A DNA stretch of 55,041 nt, taken from NCBI GenBank assembly GCA_024762925.1, contig JANTGM010000030.1, positions 1-55,041 on the forward strand, given 5' to 3'. This DNA is from Kofleriaceae bacterium. Its GTDB lineage: Bacteria > Myxococcota_A > Polyangia > Haliangiales > Haliangiaceae. The first letter of the stretch is position 1. Each line of letters starts with the position of its first letter. The position numbers and the translations under genes were made by a program. A model generated the notes under the pieces. The model saw only the letters and a program-made list of their open reading frames with translations, did no database searches and was not told the origin of the DNA. Below are positions 26,604-35,630 of the stretch, in pieces.

Positions 26604-29456
26604 CTAACCATCTTCGCCGGGTTTCGGCTTGCGTAGTGGCTTTATGTAGACAAGCGGCATGTGCATGGTTTTGCCCTTGCTGTGGTCCCCACGGTCTTTA
26701 AGACTCAGGCCTTCAGGAACGTTCCACGGAATCTCCTTGTTTGGGTGCCCCTGCGCCGCCCTGTACATGTACCGCGCCCACATGGGTTCGACTGTCATGT
26801 AGGCCGCATCCTTCACACCTAGCGGCCTCTCTCTCATGTCATCGCCCATCCATACGGTTGTGAGCCACCGGGACGTGTACGAGACAAAGGTGTTGTCCAT
26901 GGTTGCGCTTGAGGTTCCGGTCTTTCCCGCAGAGATGATGCCCGTGTTGCGAACGATCGAAGAGAAGCCACTCTTGATGGTCTGCCTAAGAAGTTTACTG
27001 GTAAGAAATGCGGCCCTCTCAGGGATTGCCTGCTTGGTTTCAATGCCCGCAACGGTCGCAAGTCTATCGAGCCTCTCAGCGCCGGTCAGCATGGGGTCGT
27101 AGTAGACCGTGTTGTCTTCGAGCAGGTTTCCCTTTCGGTCGAAGATGCGGCGCACCCAGACCCAATCAACGTCTCGGCCATTGCGAGCAAAGATGGCAAA
27201 GGCCTTACTCAGCTCATGCAGCTTGGTGCTTGAGGCTCCAAGGGCCAGTGCCTTGTCGGCGAAGATCTTGGTTGTGAAGCCAAGGCGCCGAGCCCACTTC
27301 TCTACGTTCTCGGCCCCAACCTTCTTGAAGATATCAACGGACGCAACGTTCTTGGAGAAGACCATCGCATACTCAAGGCTCACCTTGTTATCCATGGTGC
27401 CTTGGAAGTTTTCTGGAGTCCAAATCTCACCAGTCTCAGGATCAATTTCTGCCCGTGGCACGTCGTTTAGCGCCGTGTCAAAGCCATAGCCATAGGTGAA
27501 TGCCGCCGAATAGTAGATTGGCTTGTAGGTTGAGCCCGGCTGCCGCAATGCTTGGTATGCGCGATTGTATACGGAGCGATCAAAGTCGGTGCCGCCCACC
27601 ATTGCGACCACATAGCCGGTTTCGTGGTCTCCCGTGAAGATGGCGCTTTGCGGATGCGGAACTTGATCGAGCTTGACGCGGCCCTCGGCCTTTGCGCGAA
27701 GGGTTGCAAGGCGCTCTTCGGATGGAACGCCTTGCCAATGCGGGTTGACGCCTTTTGAGAGAAACCAGCGGTCGAACTCCTTGGCTCTTACGACATCCTT
27801 CTGGACCCAAATCACATCCCCCGTTCGCAGGGCGGATGCCGCGTTGCTGATCTCAACGTCGTTGATCGCTTCTGTTTTCGACCATGGTGAGGCCCATTTC
27901 ATGTTGCTTAATGGGAGTTCGTACTCTTGATCCGCGACACGTACCTTCACGAGCTTTGCGGCCACCTCTGTAACCAGTGCGAGGTAGCGCTTGTCCGCGA
28001 TGAGTTCGCGCTCGCCATACATCTCTTTGGCACGTTCTAAGAAAATGTCTTGGGAGCGTTTGTCGAGAGAGGCAACTGGCCCGCGCCAACCTTGGCGTTT
28101 GTCCTGTTTGTGCGCCCCATAGTCAACGTTTTCGTAGGCTAGCGCATCAGCGACCGGGTCAACCGCCGCTTCAACCCGCAAGCCCTTCTTTTGGAGCGCG
28201 TCTTTTCCATACTGTTCGTCGATGTAGGTTCGAACATGCTGCGCGTAGTAGGGAGACTGGTCACCAAAGATACTGCGATAGCTCTTAACCTCAAGGGGCT
28301 CGGCCTTTGCGAGCTCTGCTTCTTCTACACTGAGAAAGCTGTGCTGAACCATTCGGTCCAAGATCGCGTCACGGCGTCTCACCGCTCGCTCAGGATACCT
28401 GCTTGGTGAGTAGCGAGTTGGAGCCTGTGCGAGGCCAGCAATGGTGGCCATCTCGCTCACTGTGAGTTCTTCGAGTTTTTTGTCGAAGTAGCGCAGAGCC
28501 GCAGCTTTGACACCGTACGCCCCATTGCCAAGAAAGATATGGTTTAGGTAGACGGAGAGAATCGCTTCTTTGCTGTAGGTCGCCTCAAGCCGCCTAGCCA
28601 TGATAGCTTCCTTGGCTTTCCGATCGAGCGACTTGTCACTGGTGAGGAACTGCTTGGCAACTTGTTGTGTAATCGTAGAACCGCCTTGGGCAAAATCACC
28701 TGCTGTGATGTTGCGCCACGCTGCTCGCACAATGCCCTTGAAGTAGAGACCGCTGTGTTGGTGAAAGTCGTGGTCCTCAGCAGCGAGAAACGCATTGGAA
28801 AGCTGCGTGGGAATTGCATCAAACGGAGTAATCTCACGCCACTCTTCCGCGAATTCTGCAAGCAGGGTTCCGTCCGATGCATAGACGCGTGAGACCGCGG
28901 GAACGACGTTTGCGTATTGTGTGAGGTCGGGCGCAGGTGGAGCTTCCTTGGCAAAGTAGCTGTAGGTGAAGACGCTCGCGAGGATGAGTCCCGCAAGTAG
29001 GACAAACGCTGCGAAGGCATAGAGCTTTGCTGCCCAGTAGATGACACCACCGTCATAGCGTCGCTCAATGGACACCCGGGTTCGGGTGCCACGAGCATGT
29101 GTGCCACCTTCCGTTCCAAGGGAATTTTTCGCTGGCGGTGTTGGGACCATTTTCGCGGGATCTGTATTGCTCTTGTCGACCTTGATCTCGTTTGCCTTGG
29201 TTGCCTGGTCTGCAGTCTCGTCGTTCTTGTCGACCTTGATCTCGTTTGCCTTGGTTGCCTGGTCTGCAGTCTGGTCGTTCTTGCCGGCTTTGAGCTCGGG
29301 GCTGACTTGCTCGCTGCCCCCTTTGTCTTTGTTGGCCTCATCTTTGGCCGGCTCGCTCTGGCTCGCCGCCGATTTCTTCGCTGGCAAGCTCTCCTCAGCA
29401 GCGACCTTGTCCTCTGCTCTCTCACCTTTGCCGGCTTTCTTGGGATCCTGCTCCAC
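26604..29456 (-). CDS. bifunctional penicillin-binding protein 1A (glycosyltransferase/transpeptidase)
   Basis: 950 residues, GTG start at 29454-29456. A long charged N-terminus (about 130 residues) with a duplicated 18-residue unit precedes one membrane segment (YAFAAFVLLAGLILASVFTY). The GT51 domain has EDHDFHQHSGL (catalytic Glu, about 223), QGGSTITQQVAKQF and YLNHIFLGNGAYGVKAAA. The transpeptidase domain has RQPGSTYKP (active Ser, about 640), SKN (about 702) and AGKTGTSS (about 846). It polymerises and cross-links peptidoglycan in the periplasm. The region between the GT51 domain and the active Ser carries an extra insert, as in other PBP1A proteins. The gene is convergent with the MshEN gene and divergent from the next gene. 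There is no activator lipoprotein (LpoA/B) nearby. Confidence 0.94.
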   Translation of the reverse strand: MEQDPKKAGKGERAEDKVAAEESLPAKKSAASQSEPAKDEANKDKGGSEQVSPELKAGKNDQTADQATKANEIKVDKNDETADQATKANEIKVDKSNTDPAKMVPTPPAKNSLGTEGGTHARGTRTRVSIERRYDGGVIYWAAKLYAFAAFVLLAGLILASVFTYSYFAKEAPPAPDLTQYANVVPAVSRVYASDGTLLAEFAEEWREITPFDAIPTQLSNAFLAAEDHDFHQHSGLYFKGIVRAAWRNITAGDFAQGGSTITQQVAKQFLTSDKSLDRKAKEAIMARRLEATYSKEAILSVYLNHIFLGNGAYGVKAAALRYFDKKLEELTVSEMATIAGLAQAPTRYSPSRYPERAVRRRDAILDRMVQHSFLSVEEAELAKAEPLEVKSYRSIFGDQSPYYAQHVRTYIDEQYGKDALQKKGLRVEAAVDPVADALAYENVDYGAHKQDKRQGWRGPVASLDKRSQDIFLERAKEMYGERELIADKRYLALVTEVAAKLVKVRVADQEYELPLSNMKWASPWSKTEAINDVEISNAASALRTGDVIWVQKDVVRAKEFDRWFLSKGVNPHWQGVPSEERLATLRAKAEGRVKLDQVPHPQSAIFTGDHETGYVVAMVGGTDFDRSVYNRAYQALRQPGSTYKPIYYSAAFTYGYGFDTALNDVPRAEIDPETGEIWTPENFQGTMDNKVSLEYAMVFSKNVASVDIFKKVGAENVEKWARRLGFTTKIFADKALALGASSTKLHELSKAFAIFARNGRDVDWVWVRRIFDRKGNLLEDNTVYYDPMLTGAERLDRLATVAGIETKQAIPERAAFLTSKLLRQTIKSGFSSIVRNTGIISAGKTGTSSATMDNTFVSYTSRWLTTVWMGDDMRERPLGVKDAAYMTVEPMWARYMYRAAQGHPNKEIPWNVPEGLSLKDRGDHSKGKTMHMPLVYIKPLRKPKPGEDG
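29173..29280. repeat. 54-bp tandem duplication inside the PBP1A gene
   Basis: Two copies (29173-29226 and 29227-29280) differing by a few bases; each encodes an 18-residue segment of the cytoplasmic tail such as DQATKANEIKVDK. The duplication preserves frame, which fits a flexible tail under little constraint. Confidence 0.9.
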
Positions 29457-29507
29457 GTGAGGAGTCTAGCAGTAGGCACTCAGACGTGAAGCACATACAA
29501 TACGAGC

Positions 29508-30059
29508 ATGATGCGATTCCTGGTTCCAGCACTCGTGATTGTGTTGGCTCTGGCGGTCTACTGGCTAACTCGTACTCCCGCACAGGACACAGCCACACTC
29601 AAAGCACTGCCGGCAGATGTGGTGAGTGGTGGCGCGGCCTCCTCAGCTTCGAAAGACTCGACTGAGTCTGAGAACGTCGCACTTCCAGCACCGATACGCA
29701 TGCGTTCAGCGCCCCAAATCGAGGGGATTGTCACTCCCATTGCCTCCAACGACTCACTTGCCGATTCCTACCAGAGAGAAGAACGTGATGAGGCACAGGC
29801 CAAGGTTCACGATGGTGCCATTCGCGGCATCGTTGAAGAGCTAGCCGAGTCTGAGATCGGGACAGCGCACATTGAAGACCTGGATTGCCGAAGCCGTCAC
29901 TGCAAGCTACGGCTTGCAAGCGATGATGAAACGGGACTCGTAAAACTCGTAGATGCCCTTCAAGACGAGCGCGGATTTCTCGGTCGTGCAGAGAGCATGA
30001 TGCTCTCGCGGCAAGATGATGACATCGTGCTCTATCTGCGCTTCTCTCGGCCAAAGTGA
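29508..30059 (+). CDS. membrane-anchored protein with a C-terminal Cys motif
   Basis: 183 residues: a single N-terminal membrane segment (FLVPALVIVLALAVYWLT), a flexible Ser/Ala-rich stretch to about residue 90, then a compact domain containing DLDCRSRHCKLRL. That Cys-x5-Cys motif, with basic residues between, recurs in Myxococcota envelope proteins I have seen, usually in periplasmic domains; the function is unknown to me. It begins 51 bp from the PBP1A start in the opposite direction, so the two share a promoter region. Its end overlaps the barrel gene on the other strand by 28 bp. Confidence 0.6.
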   Translation: MMRFLVPALVIVLALAVYWLTRTPAQDTATLKALPADVVSGGAASSASKDSTESENVALPAPIRMRSAPQIEGIVTPIASNDSLADSYQREERDEAQAKVHDGAIRGIVEELAESEIGTAHIEDLDCRSRHCKLRLASDDETGLVKLVDALQDERGFLGRAESMMLSRQDDDIVLYLRFSRPK

Positions 30060-30964
30060 CGCATGAAGCCGAAGATGATCTGTCGCTGATCGAATCCGCT
30101 GTTGAGTATGGGCATGGTCGTAGTGGGCTCTTCTAGATCTCCTCGGTCGAGAATGGAGTAGTCGACGAAGAGGCTCACAGTGTCTGTGATTGCCCCAACG
30201 GCGCCTATGTGCATGTTTACTCGCGGCTGGGGATCGAGGGAGCCAAGTGTCTGAGGGTCGGGGTTGCCGTTTGTTGGCCGATGAAAGACTGGGTAGTAGT
30301 AGTCAAAGTTAAGCCACACACCAAACTTGCCGCGGTCAGGATCTCGGAGCGCAAGTCCAACCGTTGTGAAGACTTCGTCTACGAAGAATTGCCGGCTGAC
30401 GTCTTCCTTGAAGAGCAAGTGGGTGTGTGCGAATCCCAGGGAGGATTCGAAGAAGAGAACGTCTTGAAGCTCGTAGTGGTATTGCGCTGCAGCGTCTCCA
30501 CCGAGCCAGAAGCCAGCCTTGTCAAGTTGTGGGCCACCTTGGCCACGTGCCCACACAGAAATATTCTTATTGACGACGGTCTTGAGGCCAGCGAGGGACC
30601 CTTGCCAGACATGCTCGTTTGTGTAGCTGGGTTGCTTGGGAAGAATGTCGCTGCCTGCGAAGAGTTCGAAACGACCGAGTGAAATCATCGCGTGTAGGCG
30701 AAGCAACATGACATCCGTGAGCGCGACTTTCCTACCCCCAAGGCTCTCCTCACTGCTCGTTATGAAGTTGAGGCTGGCGCCAAGCTCCCACGGAAGGGAG
30801 CGCTGCTCCGGTCTTTTTACGATCTCCGTGTCATTGCCATACGCAATTTGCACCTCATCACTTGAGCGCGAGGCTTGCGAAGGAACACTGTACTGAGCGG
30901 TGGCATCACCCGCCCAGGCTCCAATGATTAGCGGTATTGCGAGAAGGCTGAGTCTTGCATGCAC
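30032..30964 (-). CDS. outer membrane beta-barrel protein
   Basis: 310 residues with a signal peptide (MHARLSLLAIPLIIGAWAGDATA). The mature part alternates short amphipathic strands and aromatic-rich turns (WELGASLNFI, FELFAGSDI, FGVWLNFDYYYPVFHR), and the final strand ends in FGFMRHFGREKRR, so the barrel is closed close to the C-terminus. It is in the same direction as glpK, only 19 bp downstream, so co-transcription is likely. It may form a channel for glycerol or glycerol-containing material, but this is inference from position only. Its coding end overlaps the convergent gene 29508-30059 by 28 bp. Confidence 0.7.
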   Translation of the reverse strand: MHARLSLLAIPLIIGAWAGDATAQYSVPSQASRSSDEVQIAYGNDTEIVKRPEQRSLPWELGASLNFITSSEESLGGRKVALTDVMLLRLHAMISLGRFELFAGSDILPKQPSYTNEHVWQGSLAGLKTVVNKNISVWARGQGGPQLDKAGFWLGGDAAAQYHYELQDVLFFESSLGFAHTHLLFKEDVSRQFFVDEVFTTVGLALRDPDRGKFGVWLNFDYYYPVFHRPTNGNPDPQTLGSLDPQPRVNMHIGAVGAITDTVSLFVDYSILDRGDLEEPTTTMPILNSGFDQRQIIFGFMRHFGREKRR

Positions 30965-30983
30965 TCGATCAGCCTAACACTGC

Positions 30984-32465
30984 TCAGGCCTTTGCCACGG
31001 CCTCGTCCCACGATTTGAGACGCACACGTCTGTCCTCTTCCGACATGCTTGGCGTAAAGCGTCGGTCTTCACGCCAAACCTTGCGAAGCTCCTCTTTGTC
31101 TTTCCACACGCCAGCACCAAGGCCTGCGAGGAAGGCGGCGCCGAGCGCAGTGGTCTCGAGTAACTCGGGACGAACGATTTCTGTGTCGAGAATGTCAGCC
31201 TGAAATTGCATGAGAAGGTTGTTGGCAGCGGCACCGCCATCGACTTTGAAGCTTCGCAGATCGTGACCCGAGTCGCGTTTCATCGCTCTCACAATGTCGA
31301 AGTTCTGTAGAGCAATCCCCTCAAGAACTGCGCGGGCAATATGCGCTTTGGTCGTACCGCGAGTGAGGCCTGTCATGATGCCTCGAGCGTTGGGACGCCA
31401 GTGTGGAGCACCCAGTCCTGCAAAGGCAGGCACAAGCACCACGCCACCTGTGTCAGGCACTTCACTGGCCATTGCTTCGATCTCACTCGCCTTGGAGAAC
31501 AGCCCCAAGCCATCGCGCAGCCACTGCACGGCCGCGCCAGCGATGAAGGCCGAACCCTCAAGCGCGTAATAGCCAGGGCCATCTGGGCCGAGTTTCCAAG
31601 CTACCGTGCTGAGCAACCCCGATTCGGAGTTTGGCCTCTTGGTGCCTGTGTTCATAAGGATGAAGGCGCCCGTACCATAGGTGCACTTGGCGCTGCCCGA
31701 CTCGAAACACGCCTGCCCAAAGAGCGCTGCTTGCTGATCTCCTGCGATTCCCGAAATTGGAATCCCGTCTGGTACGCCTGGTACTCCCTGCGTTTCTGCG
31801 TAAATTTCTGAGGAGCTGCGCACCTCGGGTAAGCACGTTAGGGGCACGTTGAAGAGTTCGAGTAAGCTCGGTTGCCACTCCATTGAATCGATGCCCATCA
31901 GCATTGTTCTGGAGGCGTTGCTCACGTCGGTGATATGTGCCGTTCCTCCGGAGAGTCGTGCAACGAGGTATGAGTCGATCGTGCCAAAGCAGAGCTCACC
32001 GCTTGCGGCGCGTTTTCTGCGACCACTGTCTTCGTCGAGCATCCAGCCAAGCTTGCTGCCGCTGAAGTAGGGGTCGAGAACAAGACCCGTTTGCTTGCGC
32101 ACTTCGTCTTCCAACCCTCGCTCTCGCATGCCTTCGCAGACATCGGCAGTGCGCCGGTCCTGCCAAACGATCGCGTTGCGCTCGGGGCGAAGGGTCTTAC
32201 GATCCCAAAGAAGGCTGGTCTCTCGTTGGTTGGTGATTCCGATCGCCGCAATGCTCTTCGGCTCGATTGCAGCTTGCTCGATTGCTCCTTGGAGAGCTGT
32301 ACAAACTGACTTCCAAATCTCTTCCGGATCATGTTCAACCCAACCTGGCTGGGGATAGATTTGCGGAAACTCGGCGTTCACTTTGCCGATGATGTTGAGG
32401 CGCTCATCGAGCACCAAAACCGTGCTACCAGTCGTTCCTTGATCAATTGAGATGACGTGACGCAT
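30984..32465 (-). CDS. glpK: glycerol kinase
   Basis: 493 residues, full length FGGY kinase. It phosphorylates glycerol with ATP to glycerol 3-phosphate in the cytosol. The N-terminal phosphate loop is SIDQGTTGSTVLVLDE, followed by the substrate region NQRETSLLWD and AIVWQDRRT. The second signature is SGIAGDQQAALFGQACF, with KCTYGTGAFILMNTG, and the C-terminal part holds VDGGAAANNLLMQFQADIL. No glpF or glpD lies beside it; its operon partner appears to be the barrel gene. An AT-rich stretch (CTATATAATTAG) sits just upstream of the start and may be part of its promoter. Confidence 0.96.
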   Translation of the reverse strand: MRHVISIDQGTTGSTVLVLDERLNIIGKVNAEFPQIYPQPGWVEHDPEEIWKSVCTALQGAIEQAAIEPKSIAAIGITNQRETSLLWDRKTLRPERNAIVWQDRRTADVCEGMRERGLEDEVRKQTGLVLDPYFSGSKLGWMLDEDSGRRKRAASGELCFGTIDSYLVARLSGGTAHITDVSNASRTMLMGIDSMEWQPSLLELFNVPLTCLPEVRSSSEIYAETQGVPGVPDGIPISGIAGDQQAALFGQACFESGSAKCTYGTGAFILMNTGTKRPNSESGLLSTVAWKLGPDGPGYYALEGSAFIAGAAVQWLRDGLGLFSKASEIEAMASEVPDTGGVVLVPAFAGLGAPHWRPNARGIMTGLTRGTTKAHIARAVLEGIALQNFDIVRAMKRDSGHDLRSFKVDGGAAANNLLMQFQADILDTEIVRPELLETTALGAAFLAGLGAGVWKDKEELRKVWREDRRFTPSMSEEDRRVRLKSWDEAVAKA

Positions 32466-32603
32466 AGGAGCCTCACTATATAATTAGTGGGTGGTGGCAC
32501 GACATAGGCGCACCTCCCAACTTCCAAGCAAGCGCTCTTGGCGGCAATTTCTGAGTCCAGGTGTCCGAATTGATAGGCGTCGAGTGCTATTATTTCTCTG
32601 TAC

Positions 32604-33497
32604 GTGAGTGAGTGGAAGACCAGGATTACCAAGGTCCAAGTCGTTAAGCCCAAGGCAACGGGTGGCGAGGCTTGCCTTGTACTCATCTACCCGCCTGGGC
32701 CAGAGCTCGGCAAACGTTGGAGCTTGGGCGAGACGGAGATCGTTGTAGGTCGCGGATCCGATTGCGATATTCAAATTGATCGCGACTCGGTTAGCCGACG
32801 ACATGCTCGGGTCTATCGAGTTGATGAGCAGTGGTTTGTTGAGGACCTCGGCTCCACAAATGGTTCCTACATCAATGATGTGCCGGTGCAAAGGTCGCCA
32901 CTTCGCGATGCTGACTTTGTAAAGATCGGTTCCGCCATCTTTAAGTTCCTCTCCGGGTCAGGCATCGAAACCTCGTACCACGAGGAGATTTACCGCATGA
33001 CCATCGTCGATGGTCTCACTGGGGCGCACAACAAGCGCTACTTCTTGGAGTTTCTGGAACGCGAAATCGCACGCTGCTCACGCTACGGGAGACCGCTATC
33101 CCTCATCATGTTCGATATCGATCACTTCAAGGCGATCAACGATACTCACGGGCACCTTACCGGTGACTACGTGCTCAAAGAGCTGTGCAGAAGGCTGCTG
33201 GGGCGTACACGTAAAGAAGAACTCTTAGCTCGATACGGTGGCGAGGAATTTGCCTGCGTGCTTCCCGAGACCGATCATGCGGGTGCTATGGCGTTTGCAG
33301 AACAAATACGCATTCTCACCGATAGCACGCCGTTTGAATACGAGGGGGACAGCTTCAAGGTAACCATCTCGCTTGGAGTCACAACGCTCAACAACGATGG
33401 TGGTGACCTCGTCGTCGAACCGGCCGTGCTCATCAAAGAGGCTGACGAGAATCTCTACGCCGCCAAGCACGGTGGGCGTAACCGAGTCGTTGGGTGA
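32604..33497 (+). CDS. FHA domain diguanylate cyclase
   Basis: 297 residues, GTG start. An N-terminal FHA domain ([20 protein letters not shown], then [15 protein letters not shown]) binds phosphothreonine peptides. The GGDEF domain (about 130-290) has [35 protein letters not shown] and the active-site loop YGGEEF, so it should make cyclic di-GMP. The inhibitory-site motif RxxD five residues upstream is RKEE here, a conservative change that might weaken product inhibition. An FHA domain implies control by a Ser/Thr kinase. The gene overlaps gluQ by 4 bp. Confidence 0.93.
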   Translation: MSEWKTRITKVQVVKPKATGGEACLVLIYPPGPELGKRWSLGETEIVVGRGSDCDIQIDRDSVSRRHARVYRVDEQWFVEDLGSTNGSYINDVPVQRSPLRDADFVKIGSAIFKFLSGSGIETSYHEEIYRMTIVDGLTGAHNKRYFLEFLEREIARCSRYGRPLSLIMFDIDHFKAINDTHGHLTGDYVLKELCRRLLGRTRKEELLARYGGEEFACVLPETDHAGAMAFAEQIRILTDSTPFEYEGDSFKVTISLGVTTLNNDGGDLVVEPAVLIKEADENLYAAKHGGRNRVVG

Positions 33498-34390
33498 CTC
33501 TGGGGCGCGGGCGTTTTGCGCCTTCGATTACCGGTCAGGCGCATCCCGGCACATTGCTCGCGGCGCTTCTCTGTTGGCTGGACGCACGGTCTAGCGGTCG
33601 CGAGTTTGTTGTACGCCTAGAGGACTTGGACCACACACGGCTTCGCTCTGGGCAGCGTGAAGAGATGCTGGCAGCGCTCCGGTGGCTCGGCCTCGATTGG
33701 GAGGCATGTGTCTTACAGAGCGACCTTGGCCATCAGCACGAGGCCGCTCTCGACACCCTGCAGGCTCAAGGGCTTCTCTATCCATGCCAGTGCTCTCGAA
33801 AGCAGCGCAGGGCCAGCGGCAGACGCTCTCCAGACGGTGGCTTCGCCTATGGAAACACCTGTCGCGGGCGGGCGTTGAGCACCGATTGGCGTGAGTGCGG
33901 ACAGCCTTTGCGGGTGCGCCTACCTGACACAAGAGTCGAGCTTGTCGATGCGAGCGGGGCTGATTTGTCACAGTCGCCTGCTGACGAGATGGGCGACCCC
34001 GTGGTGCGGAGGGCAGATGGCGTGGTTGCCTACCACCTTGTGGTTGTTGTTGATGATGCAGCTAGCCAGATTAGTCATGTCGTGCGAGGGCGGGACTTGG
34101 CGAGCAGTACCGCTACACAGTTTCACCTCCAGTCCCTATTGGGGCTGAATCATCCGCAGTATCGCCACCACTTCTTGCTGCTTGAGACTCGGGAACAGAA
34201 GCTCGCAAAGCTGCACGGCTCGTTGCCCTTCTCCGAGCTGCAGTCGCACTTCACGGGACCCGAGTTTTGCGGAAAGCTCGCAAAGGTCGCCCAACTTCAA
34301 AAGAGCGATGCGCCGTGCACACCGGCGCACTTGATGGCGTCGTTTGACTGGCACCGCGTCCAGACCGAAGACGTTCTATTTCCCCAATAA
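33494..34390 (+). CDS. gluQ: glutamyl-queuosine tRNA(Asp) synthetase
   Basis: 298 residues, a GluRS-like catalytic core without the anticodon-binding domain. It activates glutamate and attaches it to queuosine in the anticodon of tRNA-Asp. Signatures: [20 protein letters not shown] (ATP motif), the class I fold [15 protein letters not shown], a Cys pair YPCQCS with a further CRGR that could be the zinc site, and the KMSKS equivalent KLAKLHG. The GTG at 33494 overlaps the TGA of the GGDEF gene. The functional link to c-di-GMP is not apparent; the pairing looks like chance co-transcription. Confidence 0.93.
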   Translation: MTLGRGRFAPSITGQAHPGTLLAALLCWLDARSSGREFVVRLEDLDHTRLRSGQREEMLAALRWLGLDWEACVLQSDLGHQHEAALDTLQAQGLLYPCQCSRKQRRASGRRSPDGGFAYGNTCRGRALSTDWRECGQPLRVRLPDTRVELVDASGADLSQSPADEMGDPVVRRADGVVAYHLVVVVDDAASQISHVVRGRDLASSTATQFHLQSLLGLNHPQYRHHFLLLETREQKLAKLHGSLPFSELQSHFTGPEFCGKLAKVAQLQKSDAPCTPAHLMASFDWHRVQTEDVLFPQ

Positions 34391-34422
34391 CAGCAGCTGT
34401 TCTAGAGCTTCTCTTCTCGCTT

Positions 34423-35526
34423 CTAGGCTTCGCTCAGCTTCTCGTCGAGCTTGCTGTCATCGAGGTAGTACTCTTTGCCGCGCCAGAACTCGTGCATTAC
34501 ACCAATGAGCGAGATCACCATAGCGATCCATGCAAGTGTCACGGTTTGGCTCTTGATGAGAACAGCAGCGACAAGAAGCGCGGAGCTTCCAAGCGAGCGT
34601 GCGCCAAAGCTTGCAGCGCTTGATGATGCCTGATGCCGAGAAAGCAGGTTGTCAAGACCACCAACTGCGAGCTCACCAGCAATGATGAGCAATACGGGAG
34701 CTGCCGGTGCGTCACTGTAGATCAGCGCCAGCGTGGCGCACACAGGTGTCGCAATGGCCGCGAGCACGCGAACCAAATCTGCTCGGTGAAAGCCGCCCGC
34801 TTTGTGAAGTGCGGGAATCGCCCCAAGAAGGTAATCGAGGCCACTTAGCCAGGTAATGAGGCAGATGCCGTAGATGCCGATTTTGATGCTGGTTAGCAGG
34901 CTATCGGGAATTGCAAAGAGAGCCACTGTGCCAAACATGAAAGGCACGCTCATCGCCAAGCTTCGATGAAACTTGTGTTTTGCGAACCAGAGAATTGCCA
35001 GGCCGATGATAGGCAGAGCCGAGACAATGCACAGCGTGGTGATCAACGTGTCTTTGCTGAGCAGGGCGGCGATGAAGAAGGTAATTATGCCCTGCATCTG
35101 CACCCAGGTTTTCACTTTGCCAAAGTAGCTGGTCTTTAGCTGCAGTCCTCGCCACTCATACGCGCTGCGAATTGAAGTGACTAAGAACTCGCGAACGAAG
35201 AGAAGTGCAACCGCCCACACTGGAAAAAAGCCAATCTCCAGACCGATGTCCATCACCGGGATGTAGAGCAGCGCGACAAAGATCTTGTCGGCGAGTGGGT
35301 CGAGCATGCCACCAAAGACCGTTGGACCGTGCTTGCGCGCGAGGTAGCCGTCGACAAAGTCGGTGCAGGCGATCACAGTGCCAATGATGATGGCCGCCCA
35401 CCACGAGCTCTTGTCGCCGCTCGTCCAAGGTGCTTGGTAGATGAGGTAGGTCATGACCGGCATCGCGAGCAAACGAGTTGCTGTCACCATGTTGGCGGTG
35501 ATGAGCGGTTTGCGAGCATCGGTCAC
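34423..35526 (-). CDS. pgsA: CDP-alcohol phosphatidyltransferase (PgsA-like), extended
   Basis: About 367 residues; GTG 35524-35526 is chosen over a TTG nine codons upstream. The N-terminal half is a CDP-alcohol phosphatidyltransferase with the complete signature DG-x2-AR-x8-G-x3-D-x3-D (VDGYLARKHGPTVFGGMLDP, then LADK), closest to phosphatidylglycerophosphate synthase, which makes PGP from CDP-diacylglycerol and glycerol 3-phosphate. Several membrane helices follow. The usual enzyme has about 190 residues; here a second set of hydrophobic segments (LVRVLAAIATPVCATLALIY, LLIIAGELAVGGLDNLL, VTLAWIAMVISLIGV) doubles the length. The extension might be a fused membrane protein of unknown role. 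It is on the minus strand, convergent with gluQ. Confidence 0.82.
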   Translation of the reverse strand: MTDARKPLITANMVTATRLLAMPVMTYLIYQAPWTSGDKSSWWAAIIIGTVIACTDFVDGYLARKHGPTVFGGMLDPLADKIFVALLYIPVMDIGLEIGFFPVWAVALLFVREFLVTSIRSAYEWRGLQLKTSYFGKVKTWVQMQGIITFFIAALLSKDTLITTLCIVSALPIIGLAILWFAKHKFHRSLAMSVPFMFGTVALFAIPDSLLTSIKIGIYGICLITWLSGLDYLLGAIPALHKAGGFHRADLVRVLAAIATPVCATLALIYSDAPAAPVLLIIAGELAVGGLDNLLSRHQASSSAASFGARSLGSSALLVAAVLIKSQTVTLAWIAMVISLIGVMHEFWRGKEYYLDDSKLDEKLSEA

Positions 35527-35574
35527 GGCGGGACTGTACCCGCAGGAACGCAATTAGTGGTGCTTCCGAAAGCG

Positions 35575-35604
35575 AAAAAGGACGCCCAAACGGGCGCCCT
35601 TTCG
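35575..35604 (-). terminator. Rho-independent terminator of the vWA lipoprotein gene
   Basis: Read on the minus strand, an imperfect 12-bp stem (GAAAGGGCGCCC pairing with GGGCGTCCTTTT around a GTTT loop) is followed by a T-run (TTTTT). It lies 27 bp after the stop of the lipoprotein gene (35631-37031) and before the pgsA start, so it separates the two genes. Confidence 0.85.
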
Positions 35605-35630
35605 TGCTCACGACGTCAATGAACTAGACA

